From contig JAPLDO010000208.1 in NCBI GenBank assembly GCA_026391715.1, positions 1 through 35,233 of the forward strand: 35,233 bases of DNA, in the 5' to 3' direction. The DNA comes from Bacteroidota bacterium. GTDB lineage: Bacteria; Bacteroidota; Bacteroidia; Bacteroidales; FEN-979. Under the pieces are notes generated by a model. That model had not been told where the DNA came from. It saw only the letters and a list, made by a program, of their open reading frames with translations, and did not search any database. Each line of letters begins with the position of its first letter. Within the stretch, counting starts at the first letter, position 1. Of the stretch, positions 1-7,499 are shown in pieces. The position numbers were made by a program, and so were the translations under genes.

Positions 1-62
1 AATTACAGGGAACGCAAGTGAAATCGGAAAATAAAGCTGATTAAGCCGGCTTTCTGCTTTGT

Positions 63-188
63 TCAAAACCATTTCATCCTCTTTACCAGAATTGCAACCC
101 CAACCAGAATCGCCACAACAACGATTCCAACAATCCATCCAACCATCCCCGTCCGTGTCGCCTCCCGGTCTTTTTTCAAAGCCTCCGA
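63..188 (-). pseudogene. C-terminal fragment with one membrane helix
   Basis: A minus-strand reading frame of 41 residues ends at a TGA (complement of 63-65) and is blocked upstream by a TAA at 189-191, with no start codon. It reads as a charged stretch (EALKKDREATRTG) followed by a hydrophobic helix (GWIVGIVVVAILVGVAILV) and a basic end (KRMKWF). That is the layout of the C-terminal membrane anchor of a longer protein. The family is not recognisable. It stops exactly where the plus-strand FISUMP fragment begins, so it is probably the leftover of a rearrangement, or an assembly joint. Confidence 0.4.
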
Positions 189-189
189 T

Positions 190-449
190 TATGGTACAAC
201 GTTGACAACACCGGCGGCTGGACCAACTGGAACGGACCCTGGAACTCAGGGCTGAAACTGCACGCTGCCGGGTATCTCAACTACAGCGGTGGTTCGCTGG
301 ACTACAGAGGCTCACTCGGCTACTACTGGAGTAGTACGCAGAACAGCTCGACCTTCGGCTGGTACCTGTTCTTCTACAGTGGCTACAGCTTCATGTACTA
401 CTACCTCAACAAGGCGCACGGCTTTTCCCTACGCTGTTTGAGAGACTAG
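190..449 (+). pseudogene. Orphan C-terminus of a FISUMP / C-type-lectin-fold protein, DGR variable-region-like
   Basis: The frame ends at TAG 447-449 and reads as the last ~86 residues of a FISUMP (Fibrobacter succinogenes major paralogous) domain: W-rich start, GYYWSSTQ, and the family ending GFSLRCLRD. The N-terminal part of the domain, a start codon and a signal peptide are absent. The frame is open further left to 45, but that part is antisense to the anchor fragment and shows no FISUMP similarity. From about 270 on, positions that are Asn in related diversified lectins are here Y, F, S, G, L, D or H, and most of these codons end in C (tac, ttc, agc, ggc, ctc, cac). That is what adenine-directed mutagenesis of AAC codons would leave. 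Function as a binding surface is inferred. It could also be an ordinary FISUMP remnant. Confidence 0.65.
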
Positions 450-487
450 ATAACTTTGATTTATTTGGAACTTTGACACTTGAGCCC

Positions 488-682
488 ACTCCGAAAAGTC
501 TATGAGAAAGGTTTGCAGTCAATTTACCCACCCCCAACCCCTCCCTTGAAAAGGGAGGGGAGAAGCGCTACAAAGCACAACAGCAAGATATACAGTGTAT
601 TGCCAAAGCAGAGGTACTCCCCTCCCTACGGGTAGGGAGGGGCTGGGGGTGGGTAGATTCACCTTAAACTACTTTTCGGAGT
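488..682. mobile_element. MITE-like element with 12-bp terminal inverted repeats and nested G-rich hairpin
   Basis: ACTCCGAAAAGT at 488-499 is matched by its exact reverse complement at 671-682. Inside lies a second inverted pair: a C-rich arm near 527-550 (ACCCACCCCCAACCCCTCCC) and a G-rich arm near 633-656. Shorter local hairpins (CCCTCCC..GGGAGGGG) sit beside each arm. No coding potential is seen. A further copy of the 12-mer occurs at 28957-28968. The layout suggests a small non-autonomous element, but no transposase or target duplication was identified. Confidence 0.5.
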
Positions 683-734
683 TTGCTCACACTTTAAATT
701 TTTTATTTTGTTTAAATCACAGCTAAGCAAGCCA

Positions 735-857
735 CCTCAACCCCCGGACCCTTCTCCTTGCTGGAGAAGGGGAGGAGGGGCGTGGCAAAGGTTTTTGGTT
801 CGTTATGCAGGCGCTAAATTAGCGGGGGAAAGCATTGTTAGTCCCTCCTTTTTGGGG
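735..857. repeat. G-rich palindromic repeat, related to the 488-682 element
   Basis: C-rich and G-rich arms (near 741-780 and 841-857) surround a centre containing the palindrome CGCTAAATTAGCG near 812-824. A reading frame runs through it into the next gene, but the translation is low-complexity Pro/Gly/Arg and the gene probably starts after it. Together with the 488-682 element it fills the gene-free stretch from 450 to 908. Confidence 0.5.
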
Positions 858-885
858 ATGGAGATGAAGCAGAGTGAAAAAACTG

Positions 886-893
886 TATATTTG
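886..893 (+). promoter_or_regulatory. Bacteroidota -7 box TATATTTG
   Basis: It matches the Bacteroidota consensus TAnnTTTG and lies 15 nt before the ATG at 909. No clear TTTG -33 partner is seen. It supports 909 rather than the far-upstream ATG as the start of the small protein. Confidence 0.4.
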
Positions 894-908
894 AAAAAAA
901 AGCACATC

Positions 909-1115
909 ATGATACTTGAAAGAACAAAAGATGAAATTTTTGTCCGGCTACCAGCTTATGTCGATCTGACTGAATTGCAAAACATGCTCGATTATTTGCA
1001 ATATAAGGAATTGACAGCAAAATCTAAAGCCAAACAGACTGACGTTGATGAACTATCACAAGCAGTGAATCGTTCCATCATGAATAAGGTCAACATTCAA
1101 CGGGGTCAGAAATGA
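909..1115 (+). CDS. Small antitoxin-like protein preceding a MinNT nucleotidyltransferase
   Basis: A 68-residue protein starting MILERTKDEIFVRLPAYVD, with a short beta-strand start and a helical, lysine-rich second half (LQNMLDYLQYKELTAKSKAK). This resembles the small putative addiction-module proteins common in Bacteroidota. The frame is open upstream to 708, but that part translates a G-rich repeat, so 909 (or 858) is the likelier start. A -7 promoter box sits 15 nt before 909. It ends 6 nt before the nucleotidyltransferase gene, so the two are probably one transcript. Its role as the antitoxin of that pair is inferred from context. The family is not assigned with certainty. Confidence 0.6.
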   Translation: MILERTKDEIFVRLPAYVDLTELQNMLDYLQYKELTAKSKAKQTDVDELSQAVNRSIMNKVNIQRGQK

Positions 1116-1121
1116 AATGGA

Positions 1122-1439
1122 ATGCTTCAGCAAGATGCTTTAAATATTGCCCGACAGTATGTTGCCAACCTGAACAATTCAGGCATTGAAATTTATAAAG
1201 CCTATTTGTTTGGAAGCTATGCACGCAACCAGGCAAAAGAAGATAGCGATATTGACATCTTGTTGGTTTCAGATGCCTTCGACAAAGATGATGATGCTGT
1301 TTTATCAAAGCCATGGTCTCCAAAATACAGGAAAGACTATCGCATTTAACCTATTGCCATTGGTAAAAGGCGATTTCAAACAGACGAGAACTCTATCATT
1401 TTAGATGTTGTACGGAATGAAGGGGTGGAAATAGATTAA
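1122..1439 (+). pseudogene. MinNT-type nucleotidyltransferase interrupted by an in-frame stop
   Basis: The first 75 residues carry the nucleotidyltransferase signature: GSYAR followed by DSDIDILLVS, that is GSxAR plus the DxD metal ligands. TAA at 1347-1349 then interrupts the frame. Translation continues in the same frame for 29 more residues (PIAIGKRRF...ENSIILDVVRNEGVEID) to TAA 1437-1439. The sequence around the break reads DYRI-stop-PIAIG, where members of this family usually have a Glu (RIEP), so a single GAA to TAA change would explain it. Full length would be 105 residues, normal for minimal nucleotidyltransferases, which act as toxins or AMPylating antitoxins in MNT/HEPN-like modules. 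The truncated form keeps the metal-binding site but lacks the C-terminal strand. A sequencing error cannot be excluded. Confidence 0.75.
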
Positions 1440-1623
1440 CCAGGAAGTAAATCGTTCTTTTTCGTTTTCGTTACCGGAAGGAATTGATTTTGTTATCCAA
1501 AGCAAACCGCTTACAACCAAACAGGAAAAGGAATTAAGTGAGTTTATCGTAAAGAGAAAACTGGAGATTAAAAAGCGGTTGAAAAAAACACGTTCACGAA
1601 AAATACTGAATACGGAGAGTTGA
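1435..1623 (+). CDS. Small basic protein without a canonical start codon
   Basis: An open frame of 62 codons runs from an ATT at 1435 to TGA 1621-1623, reading INQEVNRSFSFSLPEGIDF and then a lysine/arginine-rich helix (KRKLEIKKRLKKTRSR). TAG lies immediately upstream (1432-1434), so no ATG, GTG or TTG is available before residue 20. The protein-like composition suggests a real gene whose ATG became ATT, or one started from ATT. It overlaps the stop of the nucleotidyltransferase. Function is unknown; its place among addiction-type genes suggests the same kind of role. Confidence 0.4.
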   Translation: MNQEVNRSFSFSLPEGIDFVIQSKPLTTKQEKELSEFIVKRKLEIKKRLKKTRSRKILNTES

Positions 1624-1642
1624 AAGTCATGTTCTTTAATGA

Positions 1643-1921
1643 ATGAACATCATGGCAAAAGCATTTAATATTTCGGATGTTCGGTTTGAAAACGAAAATA
1701 TGGTTTTAACCATAGATAACCAATTGGTCACCTTGGAATTATCGGATATTTCAGAGAAACTGGCAACTGCAACTGACCAGGAAAGAAGAGATTTTAAAAT
1801 TTCGCTTTCCGATAGGGACGATCTGTTGGTAAAAGAAATAGGAAGAAGATTAATGGCTGTGAAAAATATCCGTGAAGGAAAAGCGCCAAAAAGAACTATT
1901 GCTCAAATGATAAATAAGTAG
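1643..1921 (+). CDS. DUF2442-like protein with altered C-terminus
   Basis: 92 residues; the second Met (1652, MAKAFNISDVRF) is an equally good start. The N-terminal part (FNISDVRFENENMVLTIDNQLVTLELSDISEKLATATDQ, positions about 5-45) resembles the Bacteroidota DUF2442 proteins found in addiction-like gene pairs. Those usually continue with a conserved tryptophan box (ISPSGYGIHWPxIDED). Here the corresponding part reads KISLSDRDDLLV, so the box seems deleted and the tail is a different lysine-rich helix. DNA binding is suspected for the family but not shown here. It converges with the transglycosylase gene 67 bp downstream. Confidence 0.55.
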   Translation: MNIMAKAFNISDVRFENENMVLTIDNQLVTLELSDISEKLATATDQERRDFKISLSDRDDLLVKEIGRRLMAVKNIREGKAPKRTIAQMINK

Positions 1922-1987
1922 GAAAAACAGTGGGATTCACATTAAGGCACATCAAAACGATTATCCTCGTGCCTGGGAATAAACTAT

Positions 1988-3937
1988 TCATTCCGGAATT
2001 TCGGTTGAATCCGGAAGCGTTGTTTCATGCTTTTTCAGCTCCAGCTTCGCAGCTCCTTTCAATTCAACATCGGGAATTAAATTCTCAGCATCGGCAGATG
2101 TAATCCAGCCTTTGCGAACCATTTTTTCTGAAACCAGCCGGTAAAATTCTGCATTGGATTCGCGAAGATGTCCGTTTTCATCAAATGAATACCTGAACCA
2201 TTTAGGTCGCGGGATTATTGACGCCATGAAAATAGCCTCTGCCAAAGTCAGTTTTGAGACGTCCTTGTTAAAATAAAACCGCGAAGCTTCATTGGCGCCA
2301 TAAATCAATGGACCCCATTCAATAATGTTGAGGTAAACTTCGAACATACGCTCCTTTGAGCATAATTCCTGGTTTTCGATAAGCCACACAATCAAAGCCT
2401 CCTCAAGTTTGCGCGCCACAGTTTTATTCCGGTTAAGAAAAACATTCTTGATAAGTTGCATGGTGATGGTGCTTCCTCCGCGGGCAAACCTCCGCTCTTT
2501 GATGTTGGCGATCATTGCTTCACGGAAAGCGTCGGGCAGAAATCCGCGGTGCTGATAAAACCCGCCATCTTCGGAAGTCATTACAGCTACCGGCAGAAAA
2601 TGGGAAATCTGATCTAATCTTCGAAAATCAGGATTTTCAGAGCCAACGATAAAAGTGTGCGCCGGCTGATCCTGCTCCCAGGCGGTATAGGTAAATGGTT
2701 CATTTATTTTTGTCAGATCGCTGTTTCCATAAGATAAAATACCGAACTGACGCCTGCTGAGCGCGGTTTCGAAGCGAAGAGAGTCGGGTTGGGAGAGATC
2801 GGCGAAAAAATCGAGATACCACGACAAATTTCCAGTGACGCGGATTCCATCGAGATTTGTAAAAAGTCCTGGTGGAAAAGACGAAAATAGATCCTGCGCC
2901 GCGAATGATGGCTTATTTATTTTTATGGTAATCTGTTTTGTTGGATTGGGACGAAACCTTAGATAAGGATGAAAATCAATCCGGTTGAAAGTCACCGTTG
3001 AAGAACTGTCAATTTCAATGAAATCCTTGCCAATACTAAAGGTGTAATCAACTGCCAGCTTGTCAAATTCTAAAGGCTGAGCCGCTATCATCCGGTGTTC
3101 AATACCGAGTCCGCGGATTAGCGCGAAACCGCCAAGCCTGACCCTCCCGGCAATTGTGGTTTCCAGCGCTGAAAATCCAAAAGCAAGCGTATCAAATCTA
3201 ACGTTTGCCTGCCATTGTCGTTGAATGAAAGGTATCTTGATTTTGTTTTCGCCAGACGGAAAAAGACGGAATTCCGCTAACCTGCTCCCATTGTCAATCC
3301 TGCCGGCAAGCGCCCAGCGCTGTTGAACTGAATCCTCGCGAACAGTGATCGCCGTTCTGAAATAATGACTTGAAATTGCAAGCTCGTCAATGTGAAATCC
3401 AACAATATGGTCATCATTGGTATAGGAAAAATTAAAATTTCTGATTTTCAACGATAACGGTATTTTGTCGAAAATAAATCTTATCAGCTTTTCAGTGGCG
3501 GCAGCGTAATCGGAAGATCTGCCAATAGTATCGTTTCTGACTTTATTGTGTTGAAGCAAAAACCCGTAGTTCGAACTTTTATCATTGTTTTTCAGTAAAA
3601 ACCAGGAATTTCTGAGTTCCACGTTATGCAATGAAAGCCTTCCTGCAAATAGTTTTAAAATGCCGATGGAGGCATAAACTGTATCTATTTTCATCAGTGT
3701 ATCGCCGTTTGCAGGTCGCAGGGAAATTCCGGTAATGCGGATGGAGGCTAATCCTAATATTCTGACGTTGCTGATTTTAAGTTCGGCGCTATATGATTTG
3801 TTGAATTGTTCGAGCCTGCGCTGTAAATACCAGGAAGCAATCGGCGAACGAAAGATGAAGGTAAGCAGCGTGAGAGCTAAAATAGAGAGCGCTGCGGAAT
3901 AAATTACCTGTGTTAATTTTCCTTTTGTGTCTGGCAT
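1988..3937 (-). CDS. Membrane-anchored GT51 peptidoglycan transglycosylase with AsmA-like N-terminal region
   Basis: 649 residues. A single membrane helix lies near residues 10-30, followed by a long beta-rich stretch of AsmA-like character (about 40-430). The C-terminal ~210 residues hold the GT51 motifs: SEDGGFYQHRGF with the catalytic Glu, RGGSTITMQLIKN, the KLEEALIVW segment, and FEVYLNIIEWG with the second conserved Glu. No penicillin-binding transpeptidase domain follows, so it would polymerise lipid II glycan chains at the outer face of the inner membrane without crosslinking. The family is longer than monofunctional MtgA because of the N-terminal region. It starts 19 bp after the heparinase-like gene on the same strand, so the two are likely cotranscribed. 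Confidence 0.85.
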   Translation of the reverse strand: MPDTKGKLTQVIYSAALSILALTLLTFIFRSPIASWYLQRRLEQFNKSYSAELKISNVRILGLASIRITGISLRPANGDTLMKIDTVYASIGILKLFAGRLSLHNVELRNSWFLLKNNDKSSNYGFLLQHNKVRNDTIGRSSDYAAATEKLIRFIFDKIPLSLKIRNFNFSYTNDDHIVGFHIDELAISSHYFRTAITVREDSVQQRWALAGRIDNGSRLAEFRLFPSGENKIKIPFIQRQWQANVRFDTLAFGFSALETTIAGRVRLGGFALIRGLGIEHRMIAAQPLEFDKLAVDYTFSIGKDFIEIDSSSTVTFNRIDFHPYLRFRPNPTKQITIKINKPSFAAQDLFSSFPPGLFTNLDGIRVTGNLSWYLDFFADLSQPDSLRFETALSRRQFGILSYGNSDLTKINEPFTYTAWEQDQPAHTFIVGSENPDFRRLDQISHFLPVAVMTSEDGGFYQHRGFLPDAFREAMIANIKERRFARGGSTITMQLIKNVFLNRNKTVARKLEEALIVWLIENQELCSKERMFEVYLNIIEWGPLIYGANEASRFYFNKDVSKLTLAEAIFMASIIPRPKWFRYSFDENGHLRESNAEFYRLVSEKMVRKGWITSADAENLIPDVELKGAAKLELKKHETTLPDSTEIPE

Positions 3938-3956
3938 ATTAAAGGAAATTAAATAA

Positions 3957-6599
3957 TTATTGCGGATTTTCTATCGTTAAAGTTCCTGTCACAGTCAGAA
4001 ATTTAAGCGAGGCAACCGTTAACGACGCAGCCGACTGGATCAGAACATCGTGACAGATTGCAGGATTATCCGAAGAAACAACCGGCATGTTGATAGCTCC
4101 CGAAGGGATTATCACATTGTTTGACGCCACAGGAACCCCGTTTACAGTTGCATGATTCAGCATTTGCCAGTTTGCCGGGTTATGCCAGTCATGGCTCTCC
4201 TCGCCAATCCATACCCATGTCATATCTGCCGGTCCGAACAAAAAATTTCCTTTACCGCTGAAAGTAACAACGGTTAAATTATGCAAAGAGTCGAAAGTTG
4301 CCGACGATATAGCTCCCTGAAGAAGTTGTAAAACAACCTCTGAAAACATCTTAACAACTCCAAAATCAGAAACATATCCGCTATAAAGATCGGAGCTGGC
4401 GCGCATCCACGCTACATCCAGTTTTTTATTTGTTTCTATGATGGTCTGGGTTCCGGCTTTGACGCTGTCGCCGTAATGAATAAAAGCGGAAGAAAATTGT
4501 CCGTCGGAAGTTTCAGAGTAAAAATTGATCTTTCCGTTGCCTTTAACCGGTTTATTCATGCCAGAAGAATCGGCAGAAATGATATTCAAAATTCCGGTTT
4601 GCGAACAGAACATGAGATCTTTGAAGTTGTCGGACTGAATCCTTACCGAGGTAATTGAGCTACTTTGACTCGCGGATAAAACCTGCGGCGGGGTAGTTGT
4701 GTATGGAAACAGGGTGGAAAGAAACAGAGTGTTTGCAACAGCGTTTTTTTGCGCTAACATTTTCGAATATTGCCTGAAACCTCCTGCAATTACCATACTG
4801 TCCAGTTGATATGAATAACTTAAACCAACGCCCGGCGTAGTGACTCGCGCAAGTAAAGAAACCGAATTTCTTGAATAAACTCCCTGCGAAGCGGTAAAAT
4901 CAGGAACAAAGGCGCCAGTTGAGGCGGAAGGCGGACTTCCGAATAATCCGTTACCATGTAATTGAAACGTGTAATTTTTGGAAGATGAAGAAGTTACAAA
5001 ATCGGTAAGAAGAAAATACTTATTCCGCACAAATAGGTTTTTACGGATTATATCGGCGCTCTGGTAAGTAACCCTCACTTCGCCGTAATCAAGCAAAGGT
5101 GTGTCAAAACAATGTTCGATATAAGCAGTATTGGTTGATGTACTTACCGACTCCCCTGTGGGGGGTAATGGTCCGGCGCCATTTACAAGAATCAGGCTGT
5201 GGTCAATAGCCTTATTTTCGAGTTCGGCAAGGGAAGCGCCGGGATATCCTGGGTCAACGGCAAGGAGTTCGTTATATGCCGCGAGCGAAAAACCGGTGGC
5301 GTCTCCCTGGTGATGAGCCTTGGCGCCGGTAAGCGCAATTCCATGTTTGCCAATAAAGTGCATATAAACGGCAGATGGTTGCCATGACGAGCGAAAAACC
5401 AGACTACCGGCGGCGGGCAGGGACTGGAAAAGACTATCCTGAATTGCGCCATGCGCCACATTAGTTGCAATATATTGGGTTCTTACAAAAGGATCGTCAG
5501 GATTAAAACCCGGATTGAGCCAGTTAAACTGCGGTTTCCCCGAAAGCGCCATGATGACTGTTCCAAATCCCAGATAGCTGTCGTGAATTGCCGGAAAACT
5601 TCCATTGGGCATACGAATCTTGTTCATCCAGTCATACAGCCGGTCGTATCGCACATCGGACCAAGGATTCCTGATATTCCGCGCGGTAGAATTGAAAGTA
5701 GCGGAATAATAACCATCAGGCAGGAAATTGCCCATTGAACGGATAAAGGGAAAAGCATTTTCGAAGGCATATTTGAAATAGTTCGGTCCTTCGGCATATC
5801 CCGCGAGGGTATCGGGTTCTGAAACGCGGGGATAGACGCCGTTTTCCATCCAAAGGGTGTTATCAAGGTTATATAAACCGGCATTTATCCAGTTCTGGGG
5901 CTGATAATTCACATTGGCATTGGAATAATCATTGAAAACAACGGCGGCGAGTCCAAGCGCCGAAGCCGTCATTATGCTGTGGTTATTAAACTGGTAAGTA
6001 AAAAACTTCAGGTTCAGGAAAGTATATGAAGCCATTGACTTTTGGTAAAGGTTGGCGGCGAATGTCAATAGTTTTGTTTTTGAAGCGTCGAGAAGAGTTT
6101 GAGCCACGCCTGCGCCTTTCAGCAAATCATAAGCGACGAGGTATGAAATTAGTTCCTTCGACCTGTGTTGCCAGGGGTTATAAAATGTCCAGAAAGTTCC
6201 TACATCTACATCGGTATTTATCTGTTCGAGCAGCCACAGCGCTCGGTTCAGTAATGTGTCGCGTTCGATTTGAGTCAACTGCACAATGGTATTGGCGTAA
6301 AACTTTCGGTCCATCAGATAGATAAATGCCACTTCCCGCGCAATCATCGAACGGACATATCTTTCGGTGATTGTTGAGTTTCCGGCAGGGATTGCCGAAT
6401 TTGCATTAAGCCAGATACTGCCGTATAAAAAAAGATGATCCGGGTCGGCAAGTGTCGCTCTTACAACCGGAACCGCAGCGCTGTCGAGCAATGTCCGCGG
6501 AAAACCGGGGGCAAATCCGGGAGGGTTCCAGCTTCCCTGGGAAAAAAACTGAAACGGAAGTAAAACCAGCGCGAGAAAAAAAGTAAGATGCTTTTTCAT
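3957..6599 (-). CDS. Secreted heparinase II/III-like polysaccharide lyase
   Basis: 880 residues. A signal peptide (MKKHLTFFLALVLLPFQFFSQ) is followed by a helical region (about 60-390) with YAEGPNYFKYA, the kind of (alpha/alpha) toroid motif found in heparinase and alginate lyases. A beta-sandwich region (about 400-780) includes HHQGDATGFSLAAYNELLAVDPG, corresponding to the H-x-D-x-x-S..DPG motif of heparinase II/III. The C-terminal ~85 residues (WIGEESHDWHNPANW...VIIPSG) are a small beta module often found at the end of Bacteroidota secreted proteins. A clear T9SS type A domain is not visible. The substrate would be an acidic polysaccharide but cannot be named. It is upstream of, and probably in one operon with, the transglycosylase. 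Confidence 0.7.
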   Translation of the reverse strand: MKKHLTFFLALVLLPFQFFSQGSWNPPGFAPGFPRTLLDSAAVPVVRATLADPDHLFLYGSIWLNANSAIPAGNSTITERYVRSMIAREVAFIYLMDRKFYANTIVQLTQIERDTLLNRALWLLEQINTDVDVGTFWTFYNPWQHRSKELISYLVAYDLLKGAGVAQTLLDASKTKLLTFAANLYQKSMASYTFLNLKFFTYQFNNHSIMTASALGLAAVVFNDYSNANVNYQPQNWINAGLYNLDNTLWMENGVYPRVSEPDTLAGYAEGPNYFKYAFENAFPFIRSMGNFLPDGYYSATFNSTARNIRNPWSDVRYDRLYDWMNKIRMPNGSFPAIHDSYLGFGTVIMALSGKPQFNWLNPGFNPDDPFVRTQYIATNVAHGAIQDSLFQSLPAAGSLVFRSSWQPSAVYMHFIGKHGIALTGAKAHHQGDATGFSLAAYNELLAVDPGYPGASLAELENKAIDHSLILVNGAGPLPPTGESVSTSTNTAYIEHCFDTPLLDYGEVRVTYQSADIIRKNLFVRNKYFLLTDFVTSSSSKNYTFQLHGNGLFGSPPSASTGAFVPDFTASQGVYSRNSVSLLARVTTPGVGLSYSYQLDSMVIAGGFRQYSKMLAQKNAVANTLFLSTLFPYTTTPPQVLSASQSSSITSVRIQSDNFKDLMFCSQTGILNIISADSSGMNKPVKGNGKINFYSETSDGQFSSAFIHYGDSVKAGTQTIIETNKKLDVAWMRASSDLYSGYVSDFGVVKMFSEVVLQLLQGAISSATFDSLHNLTVVTFSGKGNFLFGPADMTWVWIGEESHDWHNPANWQMLNHATVNGVPVASNNVIIPSGAINMPVVSSDNPAICHDVLIQSAASLTVASLKFLTVTGTLTIENPQ

Positions 6600-6694
6600 A
6601 TTTCAACTATATTATTAATAAGGATATGAAGTTAATTGATAAAACAAATGCCAAAGTAATTCGTTTTATCTTCTTAATTCAGGATGAAAAATTT

Positions 6695-7423
6695 ATGATG
6701 CAATTTATGAAAAAAAGACGATTATTATTAACGGTATTGTTATTTCTGACAGGAATTATCGCGAGCAAAGCCCAATTCCCGCTTGAAATTAAACAAATCC
6801 TGGATCCGATAAAAGGGGGTTTGACCGAAAAAGACGCTGCCGCAGGAATCCGCGAGGCGCTGATAAAGGGAGCCGGCGAAGGGGTGAAAATTGTTTCGCA
6901 GGTGAACGGCTACTTCGGAAATCCGCAAATTAAAATCCCTTTCCCTGAAAATGCCAGAGAAATTGAGACAAAACTCAGGGCAATCGGATTAGGAAACGAA
7001 GTTGACGAAGTGGTTACATCCATCAACCGCGCCGCCGAAGATGCGGCAAAAAGCGCCGAACAGGTTTTTGTGGCTGCAATTAACGGGATGAGTATTTCCG
7101 ACGCCATCAACATTGTGAAGGGCAGCAATGACGCCGCCACCCGTTATCTTGAAAAAACCACTACGCCTGAACTTGACGCGAAGTTCAGCCCAATCGTAAA
7201 AGCGAGTCTTGAAAAGGTAAACGCAACCCGCTTGTGGGCGGATGTGGTAAACCAGTATAACCAGATTCCTTTCATTACCAAGCAGAATCCCGATTTGGTG
7301 GGTTATGTTACAGATAAAGCCATTGCCGGGCTTTTTGTGATGGTGGCAAAAGAGGAGGCAAAAATCAGAAAGGATCCGGTTGCGCGCACAACAGAACTGT
7401 TAAAGAAGGTTTTCGGTAATTGA
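6695..7423 (+). CDS. DUF4197 family exported protein
   Basis: The chosen start gives MMQFMKKRRLLLTVLLFLTGIIASKAQ, a clean signal peptide, preceded by AGGA 10 nt upstream. A longer frame from 6626 would put 23 residues ahead of it. The mature part matches DUF4197: GLTEKDAAAGIREALIKGAGEGV, IKIPFPENAREIETKLRAIGLG, MSISDAINIVKGSNDAATRYLE, and the LWADVVNQYNQIPF segment. Members are helical periplasmic proteins of unknown function, about 230-250 residues long, and this one is complete. It is divergent from the heparinase-like gene, with start codons separated by under 100 bp, so regulatory signals must be compact. Confidence 0.85.
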   Translation: MMQFMKKRRLLLTVLLFLTGIIASKAQFPLEIKQILDPIKGGLTEKDAAAGIREALIKGAGEGVKIVSQVNGYFGNPQIKIPFPENAREIETKLRAIGLGNEVDEVVTSINRAAEDAAKSAEQVFVAAINGMSISDAINIVKGSNDAATRYLEKTTTPELDAKFSPIVKASLEKVNATRLWADVVNQYNQIPFITKQNPDLVGYVTDKAIAGLFVMVAKEEAKIRKDPVARTTELLKKVFGN

Positions 7424-7428
7424 TACAG

Positions 7429-7456
7429 GTTCAAAGTTCAAGGTTCAAGGTTGAGA
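7429..7456. repeat. Heptamer tandem array GTTCAAR
   Basis: Four 7-bp units (GTTCAAA, GTTCAAG, GTTCAAG, GTTGAGA) follow directly after the DUF4197 stop. The reverse complement (CTTGAAC/TTTGAAC) recurs in the leaders of the AlbA_2 and Fic genes near 25350, 26550 and 28120. Confidence 0.6.
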
Positions 7457-7499
7457 CCGCTCGAAAAAATCAAAAATATAAATAAACTGCCATTTGTCA

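Noticed and set aside
708-908. N-terminal extension of the small antitoxin-like protein
   Set aside because: It translates a G-rich palindromic repeat, and a -7 promoter box lies downstream at 886.
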